6,248 nucleotides of DNA from Firmicutes bacterium UBA3906 (GTDB lineage Bacteria > Bacillota > Clostridia > Caldicoprobacterales > DTU083): positions 1-6,248 of the forward strand of contig DGFG01000070.1 of assembly GCA_002391555.1 (NCBI GenBank), written 5' to 3'. The position numbers and the translations under genes were made by a program. Positions within the stretch are counted from its first letter, which is position 1. The number at the start of each line of letters is the position of its first letter. Below, in pieces: positions 1 through 5,350 of the stretch. Under the pieces are notes generated by a model that was not told the origin of the DNA, ran no database searches, and saw only the letters and a program-made list of their open reading frames with translations.

Positions 1-2144
1 TAGAGAGGGTAGAGGTTAGCTTTGTTACCGAAAGAGCCAGAATCGTCTATGACTCTAGTCAACTAAGGATAGGTCAGATAAGAGATGCTATAGAGGAGGC
101 AGGCTATAGACCTCTAGAAATTACAAACCAAGACCAGCTAGATACTGACAAGGAGTATAAGGAAAAACAGATAAGGGACCAGAGAAGAAAACTAATAGTT
201 GCCCTTATCTTTGCCGTACCACTATTTATTGTTTCTATGGGTCATATGGTAGGCATGCCACTGCCTGCCTTTATAGATCCGGCTATTAGGCCACTTAACT
301 TTGGCCTGGCCCAGCTTATTTTGCTTATGCCAATAGTTGCTGTTGGCTATAGGTTCTATACAGTAGGCTTTAGCCGGCTCTTTAGAGGAGAGCCTAACAT
401 GGATTCTCTTATAGCCATTGGGACTAGTGCAGCTATCATCTATAGCCTCTATTCTTTGATACTTGTTACAAGAGGCCAGCATGACCATGCCATGGACCTC
501 TACTTTGAGTCAGCCGGTGTAATAATTGCCCTAATACTAGTAGGCAAGTATCTAGAAAATGTTTCAAAGGGAAAAACATCAGAGGCAATCAAAAAGCTGA
601 TGAACCTAAGACCAAAGACAGCTATAATAATCCAAGATAATAAGGAGCTTACTATACCTGTCGAAGAGCTAGAACTAGGAGACATAGTATTAGTAAAGCC
701 AGGTGAGATAATTCCTGTAGATGGACAGGTAGTTGACGGGAGGACCTCAGTTGATGAATCAATGCTGACAGGAGAGAGTATACCTGTAGAAAAGGAAGTA
801 GGCAGTCAGCTAGTCGGTGGTAGTATCAATAAAAATGGGACCGTCAAGTTTAAAGCAACAAGGGTGGGCAGGGATACTACCCTAGCAAGGATAATAAAGC
901 TAGTCCAAGATGCTCAGTCCTCAAAGGCACCCATTGCAAAACTGGCCGATATTATTTCTGGCTACTTTGTACCTACAGTTATAGTTATTGCCCTTGTAGC
1001 CGGTCTAGCCTGGTATATCTTTGGCCAGGGTTTAGAGTTTTCACTTACTATCTTTATATCTGTCCTGGTAATTGCTTGTCCCTGCGCCTTGGGCCTTGCA
1101 ACGCCAACAGCTATAATGGTAGGCACTGGTAGGGGAGCGGACCTAGGTATCCTAATAAAGTCAGGTGAAGCCCTAGAAACAGCTCACAAGCTAGATACAG
1201 TTATATTAGATAAAACCGGCACAATTACCGAGGGTAGGCCACAGGTAACAGACATTATTGTAAAGGGAAGTATGAGCCAAGCTGATATACTAAGGATAGC
1301 AGCATCAGCTGAAGCAGGGTCAGAGCATCCCCTAGGAGAGGCCATAATAGAAAGGGCCAGGCAAGAAGGAATCGACCTATATAGGGCAGAGGATTTTCAA
1401 GCTATCCCAGGTCATGGTATTGAGGTTAGGATCGAGGGTAAAAGGGTTGTCCTAGGCAATAAAAAGCTTATGCTTGACCAGGCTATAGGGCTAGATCTAG
1501 AAACAGATTCAAACCGCTTGGCTGAAGAAGGAAAGACTCCTATGTATGTAGCTGTAGATGGGACCATAGTAGGAATTATTGCAGTAGCAGATGTTATGAA
1601 GGAAAGTAGTAAAAAAGCAGTAGAAAGGCTCCATAGTCTGGGCATAAAGCTAGCTATGATTACAGGTGATAATAGGCGCACAGCTGAGGCTATAGCTAAG
1701 CAGGTTGGTATAGATATTGTTTTAGCCGAGGTATTGCCTGAGGACAAGGCCAATGAGCTGGCCAAGCTCCAGGCAGAGGATAGGGTAGTTGCCATGGTAG
1801 GGGATGGGATAAATGATGCTCCCGCCCTAGCTCAAGCAGATATAGGTATTGCTATTGGGTCTGGTACTGATGTTGCCATGGAATCGTCAGATATTGTCCT
1901 TATGAAGAGTGACCTTAGGGATGTGGCAACTGCCATAGAGCTTAGTAAGGCTACAATTAGAAACATAAAGCAAAACCTATTCTGGGCCTTTGGCTACAAT
2001 ACATTAGGTATTCCAATAGCAGCAGGCCTACTTTACCTCTTTGGTGGCCCTCTCTTAAGCCCTATGATTGCTGCGGGGGCTATGGCCTTTAGCTCGGTTT
2101 CAGTCCTGACCAACGCTTTAAGGCTAAAGAGTTTTAAACCATAA
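1..2144 (+). CDS. copA: Cu(I)-exporting P1B-type ATPase CopA, 5'-truncated by window edge
   Basis: This protein uses ATP to pump Cu(I) out of the cytoplasm. The frame is open from base 3, so the true start lies upstream; 713 residues are visible. The first 40 or so residues are the C-terminal half of a heavy-metal-associated (HMA) domain ending in EEAGYRP; its CxxC is outside the window. Seen in order: TGES actuator loop (768-779), CPC metal site in a membrane helix (1077-1085), DKTGT phosphorylation site (1209-1223), SEHP nucleotide-binding motif (1320-1331), GDGINDAP hinge (1800-1823), then YN (1995-2000) and MAFSS (2082-2096) in the last two helices. CPC plus YN plus MxxSS is the known Cu(I) signature of subgroup P1B-1, which argues against Zn/Cd or Co pumps. 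An internal ATG at 237 is not the start, because it would delete the HMA domain and part of the first helix. csoR follows on the same strand. All catalytic motifs are intact. Confidence 0.97.
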   Translation, partial: ERVEVSFVTERARIVYDSSQLRIGQIRDAIEEAGYRPLEITNQDQLDTDKEYKEKQIRDQRRKLIVALIFAVPLFIVSMGHMVGMPLPAFIDPAIRPLNFGLAQLILLMPIVAVGYRFYTVGFSRLFRGEPNMDSLIAIGTSAAIIYSLYSLILVTRGQHDHAMDLYFESAGVIIALILVGKYLENVSKGKTSEAIKKLMNLRPKTAIIIQDNKELTIPVEELELGDIVLVKPGEIIPVDGQVVDGRTSVDESMLTGESIPVEKEVGSQLVGGSINKNGTVKFKATRVGRDTTLARIIKLVQDAQSSKAPIAKLADIISGYFVPTVIVIALVAGLAWYIFGQGLEFSLTIFISVLVIACPCALGLATPTAIMVGTGRGADLGILIKSGEALETAHKLDTVILDKTGTITEGRPQVTDIIVKGSMSQADILRIAASAEAGSEHPLGEAIIERARQEGIDLYRAEDFQAIPGHGIEVRIEGKRVVLGNKKLMLDQAIGLDLETDSNRLAEEGKTPMYVAVDGTIVGIIAVADVMKESSKKAVERLHSLGIKLAMITGDNRRTAEAIAKQVGIDIVLAEVLPEDKANELAKLQAEDRVVAMVGDGINDAPALAQADIGIAIGSGTDVAMESSDIVLMKSDLRDVATAIELSKATIRNIKQNLFWAFGYNTLGIPIAAGLLYLFGGPLLSPMIAAGAMAFSSVSVLTNALRLKSFKP

Positions 2145-2149
2145 GAAAA

Positions 2150-2173
2150 AAGTGGACAAGTCCTTGTCCACTT
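2150..2173. terminator. Perfect 11-bp inverted repeat between copA and csoR; terminator-like only on the minus strand
   Basis: AAGTGGACAAG (2150-2160) and CTTGTCCACTT (2163-2173) are exact reverse complements around a 2-nt centre. In RNA the innermost pairs would open to give a hairpin of about 9 bp. On the plus strand the stem is followed by AAAAATA, so there is no U-run and read-through into csoR is expected. On the minus strand it is followed by TTTTTTC, a proper intrinsic terminator. Possible roles are blocking antisense transcription into copA, stabilising the 3' end of processed copA mRNA, or partial attenuation of csoR. A DNA-level operator is less likely. Confidence 0.5.
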
Positions 2174-2182
2174 AAAAATATA

Positions 2183-2188
2183 GGGAGG
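2183..2188 (+). promoter_or_regulatory. Ribosome binding site of csoR that supports a TTG start
   Basis: GGGAGG, within the longer purine run AGGGAGGGG (2182-2190), lies 8 nt before TTG at 2197. There is no ATG or GTG nearby that would give a full-length CsoR. The strong Shine-Dalgarno at good spacing therefore fixes the TTG start. Confidence 0.75.
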
Positions 2189-2196
2189 GGTATTAA

Positions 2197-2463
2197 TTGG
2201 ATAATAGCACTAAAAAAGAAATATTGGACCTACTAAAGACCACAAGGGGTCAAATTGGTGGCATCATCAAGATGGTTGAAGATGACCGGTATTGCGTTGA
2301 TATTTCAAAGCAAATCCTTGCAGTCCAGGGACTACTAAAAAAGGTTAACCTGATAAATATAGATCAGCATATAAAGCATTGTGTAAAGCAAGCAATAATC
2401 GAAGGCCAGGGCGATGAAAAAATTGCTGAAGTTATAGACCTAATCGACAAATATGCTAAGTAG
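2197..2463 (+). CDS. csoR: CsoR-family copper-sensing transcriptional repressor
   Basis: This is an all-helical repressor of 88 residues, the usual CsoR length, which in characterised members releases operator DNA on binding Cu(I). The ligand set is visible: Cys33, His58 and Cys62 give the C-x24-H-x3-C spacing of copper sensors. Tyr32 and Glu78 match the second-shell Tyr35 and Glu81 of Mycobacterium tuberculosis CsoR at a constant offset of 3. These residues separate it from FrmR (formaldehyde), RcnR (Ni/Co) and CstR (persulfide) relatives. The start is TTG at 2197, chosen from the Shine-Dalgarno 8 nt upstream. It lies 52 bp downstream of copA on the same strand, so co-transcription and autoregulation are likely. 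Its operator is probably in front of the operon, outside the window; I see no convincing CsoR operator here. Confidence 0.94.
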   Translation: MDNSTKKEILDLLKTTRGQIGGIIKMVEDDRYCVDISKQILAVQGLLKKVNLINIDQHIKHCVKQAIIEGQGDEKIAEVIDLIDKYAK

Positions 2464-2595
2464 TACTAACCTTTAATATTTTAGTACCCAAAAGGTCTAG
2501 TGAGAAAACATATAAGATGAAAAAGGCGTCTAATTGGACTATCCGACTATTACACCAATTATATTGTACAATTATAGTATAAACACAAATACTAA

Positions 2596-2625
2596 AAGGG
2601 CTTTCCTTGCTAGGGGAAAGCCCTT
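2596..2625 (+). terminator. Probable terminator of the copA-csoR operon
   Basis: AAGGGCTTTCC (2596-2606) and GGAAAGCCCTT (2615-2625) form a perfect 11-bp GC-rich stem with an 8-nt loop, 132 bp after the csoR stop. The plus-strand tail CTTTG is short and interrupted. The minus-strand tail (TTTTAGTATTTG) is slightly better, so it may act in both directions between these convergent operons. Confidence 0.6.
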
Positions 2626-2879
2626 CTTTGAAGCGACAGTTGTTCAGTTACGTGTTTTACTTGCAACTGTTGTTCTAGCCTTTCTGTTTGCTGGGTCACT
2701 TTTAGTTGGGCAGTATAGCAGTGCCAAGAAAAGCAGCTATGAAACACTGGATTTAAAAGTCGATGTGTTTGAGGGACAATTCCTTTCTCAAATTGAGGGA
2801 TTAGCCTATAATTAACAAGAGTATTTGCATAGCTTATAGTATATCTGAAAACAATGTTTAATTTAACTGCCAAAGAAAC

Positions 2880-2907
2880 AGTGCAACCCAATAATTAGGG
2901 TTGCACT
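2880..2907. terminator. Stem-loop downstream of the B12 operon, probable bidirectional terminator
   Basis: AGTGCAACCC (2880-2889) pairs perfectly with GGGTTGCACT (2898-2907) across an 8-nt loop. It lies 73 bp past the stop codon of the S-component gene read leftwards. The minus tail is GTTTCTTTGG and the plus tail is TTGCCTT, both mediocre U-tracts. Position and strength make it the best candidate terminator for the minus-strand operon. Confidence 0.55.
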
Positions 2908-2980
2908 TTGCCTTATATATATACTTTTTACATAGTCTATCCATTTTAACATGCCTTTTAAAGTCCATTATCATGCCCAG

Positions 2981-3487
2981 CTATTGTTCCATAAGGAAGC
3001 TACTGATTTGCTTACTAATAAACTTATTTAGGGGCTTAAATAGTAGCAGGACTATAATAAAGTTTGAAACCCCATGCACCAAATCAAATACTAGGCCCTT
3101 GGTCCAGTAGACTAGGCCATAAGCCAAACCGTAAAAGATAGACTCATTTATAGCTGCAAAGAGGCCGAAACACAGGCCAAATATAGCAGCTAGGATAGCA
3201 TAGCCGTATTCGGATTTTATAAGCTTGCCTAAAAGCCCTGTAATAACTACTAATAGTGGCCAAATAAAATAATATAAAAGGACCCAGGTTGAAAAACCAT
3301 ATATAAGTATTTCAGTAGTTGCAAAGACTATGGCAATAAGTAGGCCACGCCTTATACCCAGGGATAGGGTAAAGACTATAAATAAAAGGGTAACTATTTC
3401 AACATTGGGTATAAAGCTAAGGGCTAGTTTTCCTGCAGTTAGGCTAGCACTAAGAATACCTATAAGTACAATATCCTTAACCTTCAT
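2981..3487 (-). CDS. ECF transporter S component (substrate-binding membrane subunit), likely cobalamin/corrinoid
   Basis: A very hydrophobic protein of 168 residues with about six predicted membrane helices (roughly 5-25, 29-46, 48-66, 67-88, 96-122, 130-150), the size and shape of ECF S components. Helix 1 carries Ala14-x3-Ala18, the known docking motif for EcfT. The C-terminal GLVFDLVHGVSNF stretch resembles the last helix of this family. S components bind one vitamin or metal with high affinity and are powered by EcfA/EcfA'/EcfT. None of those is in the window, so a shared group II module elsewhere is inferred. Cobalamin is inferred from the riboswitch and the DUF4430 partner, not from substrate residues. 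ATG at 3487 is preferred because GGTAGG lies just upstream; TTG at 3499, overlapping the previous gene, has no good ribosome binding site. Only 5 bp separate it from the upstream gene, so coupled translation is likely. Confidence 0.85.
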   Translation of the reverse strand: MKVKDIVLIGILSASLTAGKLALSFIPNVEIVTLLFIVFTLSLGIRRGLLIAIVFATTEILIYGFSTWVLLYYFIWPLLVVITGLLGKLIKSEYGYAILAAIFGLCFGLFAAINESIFYGLAYGLVYWTKGLVFDLVHGVSNFIIVLLLFKPLNKFISKQISSFLMEQ

Positions 3488-3492
3488 TTTTC

Positions 3493-3888
3493 CTACCAAG
3501 TGGTTAACTCAAAAGTATAGGTGTCCTCGTCAGTCAGCGGGATCTCATCGATACCCACCATTGCGTCAACATCGTTTATTTTTATGCTGAAAAACTCATT
3601 TTTTGATTCATCTGCTACATAGCCAGCCATTCCCTTTACAAAGGAGCCACCCATGTCGCTTATCTCTGCTGCTAGCTCTTCTTTCTTTTCGTTTATTAGT
3701 TGGCCTAAAAAGTCTAAATCAGTATCATATTCAAAGCTTTTGTTAATGCCTTCTTTTTCTACTATAACCCTAATCGTAACCTTTTTCTCTCCTTCATTGG
3801 CCTTAGGGCCCAAAAAGGTCCAGTAAGCTGCTAGAGCTAGGGCAAATACCAATAGGACTGCTACAATCCAAATAATTTTCTTTTTCAT
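3493..3888 (-). CDS. Membrane-anchored DUF4430 protein (transcobalamin C-terminal-like domain)
   Basis: 131 residues. The N-terminus is KKK followed by a hydrophobic helix (about 5-23), a signal anchor or signal peptide with no lipobox cysteine. Residues 37-128 fit DUF4430: an N-terminal strand (VTIRVIVEKEG), a hydrophobic patch around FLGQLI (60-65), a helix, then SFVKGMAG (82-89), a FSIKIND strand (100-106) with VGIDEIPLTDEDTYTFE closing the domain. The family is structurally related to the C-terminal domain of transcobalamin and intrinsic factor, the half that covers bound B12. An extracytoplasmic corrinoid-binding or delivery role is therefore likely but inferred. ATG at 3888 has AAGGAGG (3894-3900) 5 nt upstream. 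It is first in an operon with the S component, behind a cobalamin riboswitch and terminator. It has no sortase or S-layer motif, so it would act at the membrane surface. Confidence 0.85.
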   Translation of the reverse strand: MKKKIIWIVAVLLVFALALAAYWTFLGPKANEGEKKVTIRVIVEKEGINKSFEYDTDLDFLGQLINEKKEELAAEISDMGGSFVKGMAGYVADESKNEFFSIKINDVDAMVGIDEIPLTDEDTYTFELTTW

Positions 3889-4019
3889 TTTATCCTCCTT
3901 CTTTGCTAGTATATATGTTACTAGCTAGTCTTTCTGTAATTTCGTGATTTAAGGCAAACTTTTTACCCCTAGTACTAAAATAGCTTTTGCATTCCTCCTT
4001 TTTTCTTAACGGACAAATT

Positions 4020-4048
4020 AAAAACCCCTTAGCCACTAGCTGAAGGGG
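4020..4048 (-). terminator. Intrinsic terminator of the cobalamin riboswitch expression platform
   Basis: Read on the minus strand, CCCCTT then AGC pairs with GCT then AAGGGG (one bulged base, 5-nt loop), followed immediately by TTTTTAATTTG. This is a classic rho-independent terminator. It lies between the B12 aptamer and the first gene, 132 bp ahead of that gene's ATG, so it sets whether the operon is transcribed. Confidence 0.88.
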
Positions 4049-4058
4049 TATCTTGTAT

Positions 4059-4121
4059 TTGCAAGTAGTAATCGTATTTAGCTAGGAAAATAGTATGTAT
4101 GGCCTAGCTACGATCTTGCAA
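4059..4121 (-). promoter_or_regulatory. Long switching hairpin / antiterminator region of the B12 leader
   Basis: Three paired blocks form an extended stem: TTGCAAG (4059-4065) with 4115-4121, ATCGTA (4071-4076) with 4109-4114, and GCTAGG (4081-4086) with 4103-4108, leaving bulges on one side only. Just outside it, minus-strand TGAAGGG (4130-4124) is complementary to CCCTTCA (4047-4041), the left arm of the terminator. Closing this long hairpin would bring those two segments together and prevent the terminator. The same TTGCAA (4116-4121) can instead pair with TTGCAA at 4295-4300, at the aptamer's 5' end. That gives mutually exclusive on and off states. The pairings are seen; the switching is inferred. 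Confidence 0.7.
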
Positions 4122-4310
4122 CACCCTTCAATCTCCGTGAAGTTACTAGTGTTTTTAGTAGAGGCAGGTCTTCCGGCTTAAGACTATAAGGTCGATTAAC
4201 CTTCCCGGTTTCCCAGTGGTATATAATAATCGACCAAGGTCTATTACGGCGGCGGGACCGCACAGGAATTTAACCTGTTTCCCTATTAATGCGTTTGCAA
4301 CCTTTACCAG
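4116..4310 (-). ncRNA. Cobalamin (B12) riboswitch aptamer
   Basis: The minus strand carries the conserved cobalamin riboswitch elements in order. AGGGAAACAGG (4284-4274) is followed by TTAAATTCCTG, forming the short CAGG/CCTG stem (4263-4266 with 4274-4277). Next come the GCGGTCCCGC block (4261-4252) and GCCGTAA. Then an arm closes through GGTCGATTA (4190-4198) with TAATCGACC (4227-4235), containing CCACTGGGAAACC. The B12 box AAGCCGGAAGACCTGCC (4179-4163) and a 3' segment ending in GGGTGTTGCAA complete it. The outer P1 helix probably forms between the TTGCAA copies at 4295-4300 and 4116-4121. It controls the DUF4430/S-component operon by transcription attenuation: ligand present, terminator formed. 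Whether it prefers adenosyl- or methyl/aquo-cobalamin cannot be read with confidence. Confidence 0.96.
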
Positions 4311-4336
4311 CAATATTAAATTGTTATTGTATAGCT

Positions 4337-4365
4337 ATAATATTATAAGTTAAATCATAATGCAA
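4337..4365 (-). promoter_or_regulatory. Candidate sigma-A promoter of the B12 operon
   Basis: On the minus strand, TTGCAT (4365-4360) and TATTAT (4342-4337) are separated by 17 bp. This would start transcription near 4330, shortly before the aptamer. The region is AT-rich and a second pairing (TTAACT with TACAAT, 16 bp) is also possible, so the exact boxes are uncertain. Confidence 0.45.
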
Positions 4366-4434
4366 GAGGAATTTAATAATTTCACCTATATATTGCACAT
4401 AAGCCAGCAACTCATACTATATCTAGTGCAAGAA

Positions 4435-4452
4435 CCTACTATACAAAGTAGG
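4435..4452 (-). terminator. Small hairpin overlapping the stop codon of the cysteine-cluster gene
   Basis: CCTACT (4435-4440) and AGTAGG (4447-4452) form a 6-bp stem with a 6-nt loop that overlaps the end of the reading frame. The minus-strand tail is TTCTTGC, a weak U-tract. It may be a weak terminator separating this gene from the B12 operon downstream; read-through is possible. Confidence 0.3.
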
Positions 4453-4948
4453 GCTGTTTTTCATATTCGTCAAGCATTCTTGATAAAAAGTAAATGTAGG
4501 CCCTGATCTCATGATTTTTGGCGACAAGGTTTATAGCCTTGCGGACAGCCCTTATAAAGTTAGGATCTAGCTCCTTTTTGTCCATGGTTCTAGCTAGGGG
4601 GCACATACCTCTAGCTCTAGGGTCTATTTTAACCAGCAGAATATCATCCTCGGTTAGGTAGGGGGTTAGGGGAAATACCCTGCAGGCCAAGGGACGCATA
4701 CTCCTAGGACAGGGCTTTTTACATACGGCTAGCTTTTTTAAGGGTCCAAGCCCTTCTAGGTCATTTATAATCAGCCAATCAGACTGGCTAGCCAATAATT
4801 TTTCCTCGCCTGGGTATAGGATCATACCTGTGTCCTCATCCTCCCCCTGACAGCAGGCCTTATCGCAGAGTTTTCCGCAGTCAAGCCTGGTAGGGGTGAC
4901 CTTTTCTAGTATAGAGTATGCCATTTTTAACAAGACTATCTTGTCCAT
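4439..4948 (-). CDS. YkgJ-family cysteine-cluster protein (putative Zn/Fe chelating)
   Basis: 169 residues, probably soluble and cytoplasmic, as there is no signal peptide or long hydrophobic helix. Eight cysteines are seen: Cys24, Cys28, Cys32 and Cys33 (C-x3-C-x3-CC), Cys76 and Cys80 (CKKPC), Cys89 in ACRVFPL, and Cys116 in GMCPLA. This pattern fits the YkgJ-type CxxxCxxxCC family, annotated as a putative zinc or iron chelating domain. Its reaction is unknown in general; some relatives have been linked to metal-cluster or protein-modification roles, and I do not assign one here. ATG at 4948 is supported by AGGAGT (4954-4959) 5 nt upstream. It is monocistronic by spacing: 400 bp of divergent gap upstream, and the B12 leader promoter begins about 75 bp downstream. 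Codon use matches copA, so it looks native. Confidence 0.82.
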   Translation of the reverse strand: MDKIVLLKMAYSILEKVTPTRLDCGKLCDKACCQGEDEDTGMILYPGEEKLLASQSDWLIINDLEGLGPLKKLAVCKKPCPRSMRPLACRVFPLTPYLTEDDILLVKIDPRARGMCPLARTMDKKELDPNFIRAVRKAINLVAKNHEIRAYIYFLSRMLDEYEKQPYFV

Positions 4949-5045
4949 TTATTACTCCTGTCTATTAGTCGCTTTTTATTCTAGTAGTTATTTATATATA
5001 GCTAAAGGCAAGGAAAAGCTAACCTCTGCTAATAATATAAATAAA

Positions 5046-5062
5046 GTATTATCCAATAATAC
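5046..5062. repeat. Perfect 7-3-7 inverted repeat, candidate operator
   Basis: GTATTAT (5046-5052), CCA, ATAATAC (5056-5062) is an exact dyad about 98 bp upstream of the cysteine-cluster gene and 165 bp upstream of the rightward promoter. Its size suits a dimeric repressor. It does not match the Fur or PerR box layouts I know, and could equally be a small RNA hairpin. Confidence 0.4.
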
Positions 5063-5226
5063 ACTAGTAATAGCTTATCTTTCTCTTGTAAGTATATATT
5101 AAATAGCTGCTACTGCCAACAAGCTAAAGGGCTTTAGGATCTATTAGCCAACTTATACAGTTAGCCTGCCCCCTGCCTATAGTCCTAAGTTAGCTTAGCT
5201 AAATATATATAGTGGCATATATAAAA

Positions 5227-5255
5227 TTTACAAAGTCAAATATTTGTGCTATTAT
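5227..5255 (+). promoter_or_regulatory. Sigma-A type promoter for the rightward membrane protein gene
   Basis: TTTACA (5227-5232), a 17-bp spacer and TATTAT (5250-5255) form a good vegetative promoter. Transcription would start near 5262, giving a 5' leader of about 90 nt before the gene. Confidence 0.6.
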
Positions 5256-5350
5256 GTTATAAATTAATCGTAGGTGTATTGAGAAAGATAATATTTTGCT
5301 GTAAAAGGTACATGCCCATTAAAACATGCAAAAGGAGCAGGTGAAGGAGT

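Larger units (their letters stand above)
2464..2980. other. Non-coding 517-bp region between the copper and B12 operons
   Basis: No gene here can be supported. The two overlapping frames of 93 codons (2534-2815 plus, 2610-2891 minus) each run through a strong hairpin, lack a good ribosome binding site, and do not share the codon habits of the flanking genes. The region starts with a small inverted repeat (GTACTAA 2463-2469 / TTAGTAC 2481-2487). A loose promoter-like pair, TTGGAC (2534-2539) and AATTAT (2557-2562) at 17-bp spacing, lies ahead of the first stem-loop. The stretch at about 2640-2815 uses CTG, TTA and GTG where the neighbours use CTA and ATA. A decayed mobile element or a small RNA are both possible, and neither is shown. 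Confidence 0.6.
4949..5350. other. Divergent intergenic region of 402 bp
   Basis: No gene is supported here; the 68-codon plus-strand frame at 4896-5102 has no ribosome binding site and overlaps the cysteine-cluster gene. The region holds the latter's ribosome binding site, a perfect dyad (5046-5062), a small CTAAA/TTTAG stem (5124-5137), an AT-rich run near 5200-5260 and the promoter of the rightward gene. The minus-strand promoter is not clear. TTGGAT inside the dyad followed by TATTAG at 16 bp is a weak possibility. Confidence 0.6.

Noticed and set aside
1412..1795. Minus-strand frame of 127 codons inside copA
   Set aside because: It is a shadow of the copA reading frame, Ser/Leu-rich as expected for an antisense frame, with no ribosome binding site.
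2180..2194. ATAGGGAGGGGTAT as a CsoR operator
   Set aside because: It lacks the C-tract half of the known CsoR dyad and is sufficiently explained as the csoR ribosome binding site.
2534..2815. Plus-strand frame of 93 codons with a hydrophobic middle (possible small membrane protein)
   Set aside because: It runs through the 2596-2625 stem-loop, has no ribosome binding site before its ATG-like start, and overlaps an equally long frame on the other strand. I recognise no domain. Described instead as an unassigned region.
2586..2827. 8-bp inverted ends CAAATACT / AGTATTTG that could suggest a 242-bp MITE
   Set aside because: The match does not extend beyond 8 AT-rich bases, there is no target-site duplication, and such pairs are expected by chance in 500 bp.
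2610..2891. Minus-strand frame of 93 codons
   Set aside because: It starts inside the 2880-2907 hairpin, reads through the other hairpin, has no Shine-Dalgarno, and its composition is unlike a conserved protein.
2863..2973. 36-codon minus-strand frame starting MDFKRHVK downstream of the S-component gene
   Set aside because: It reads straight through the 2880-2907 stem-loop, has only a weak ribosome binding site and no recognisable domain.
3488..3499. TTG start at 3499 for the S-component gene
   Set aside because: It would overlap the end of the DUF4430 gene and lacks a ribosome binding site; ATG at 3487 has GGTAGG just upstream and starts at the conserved N-terminus.
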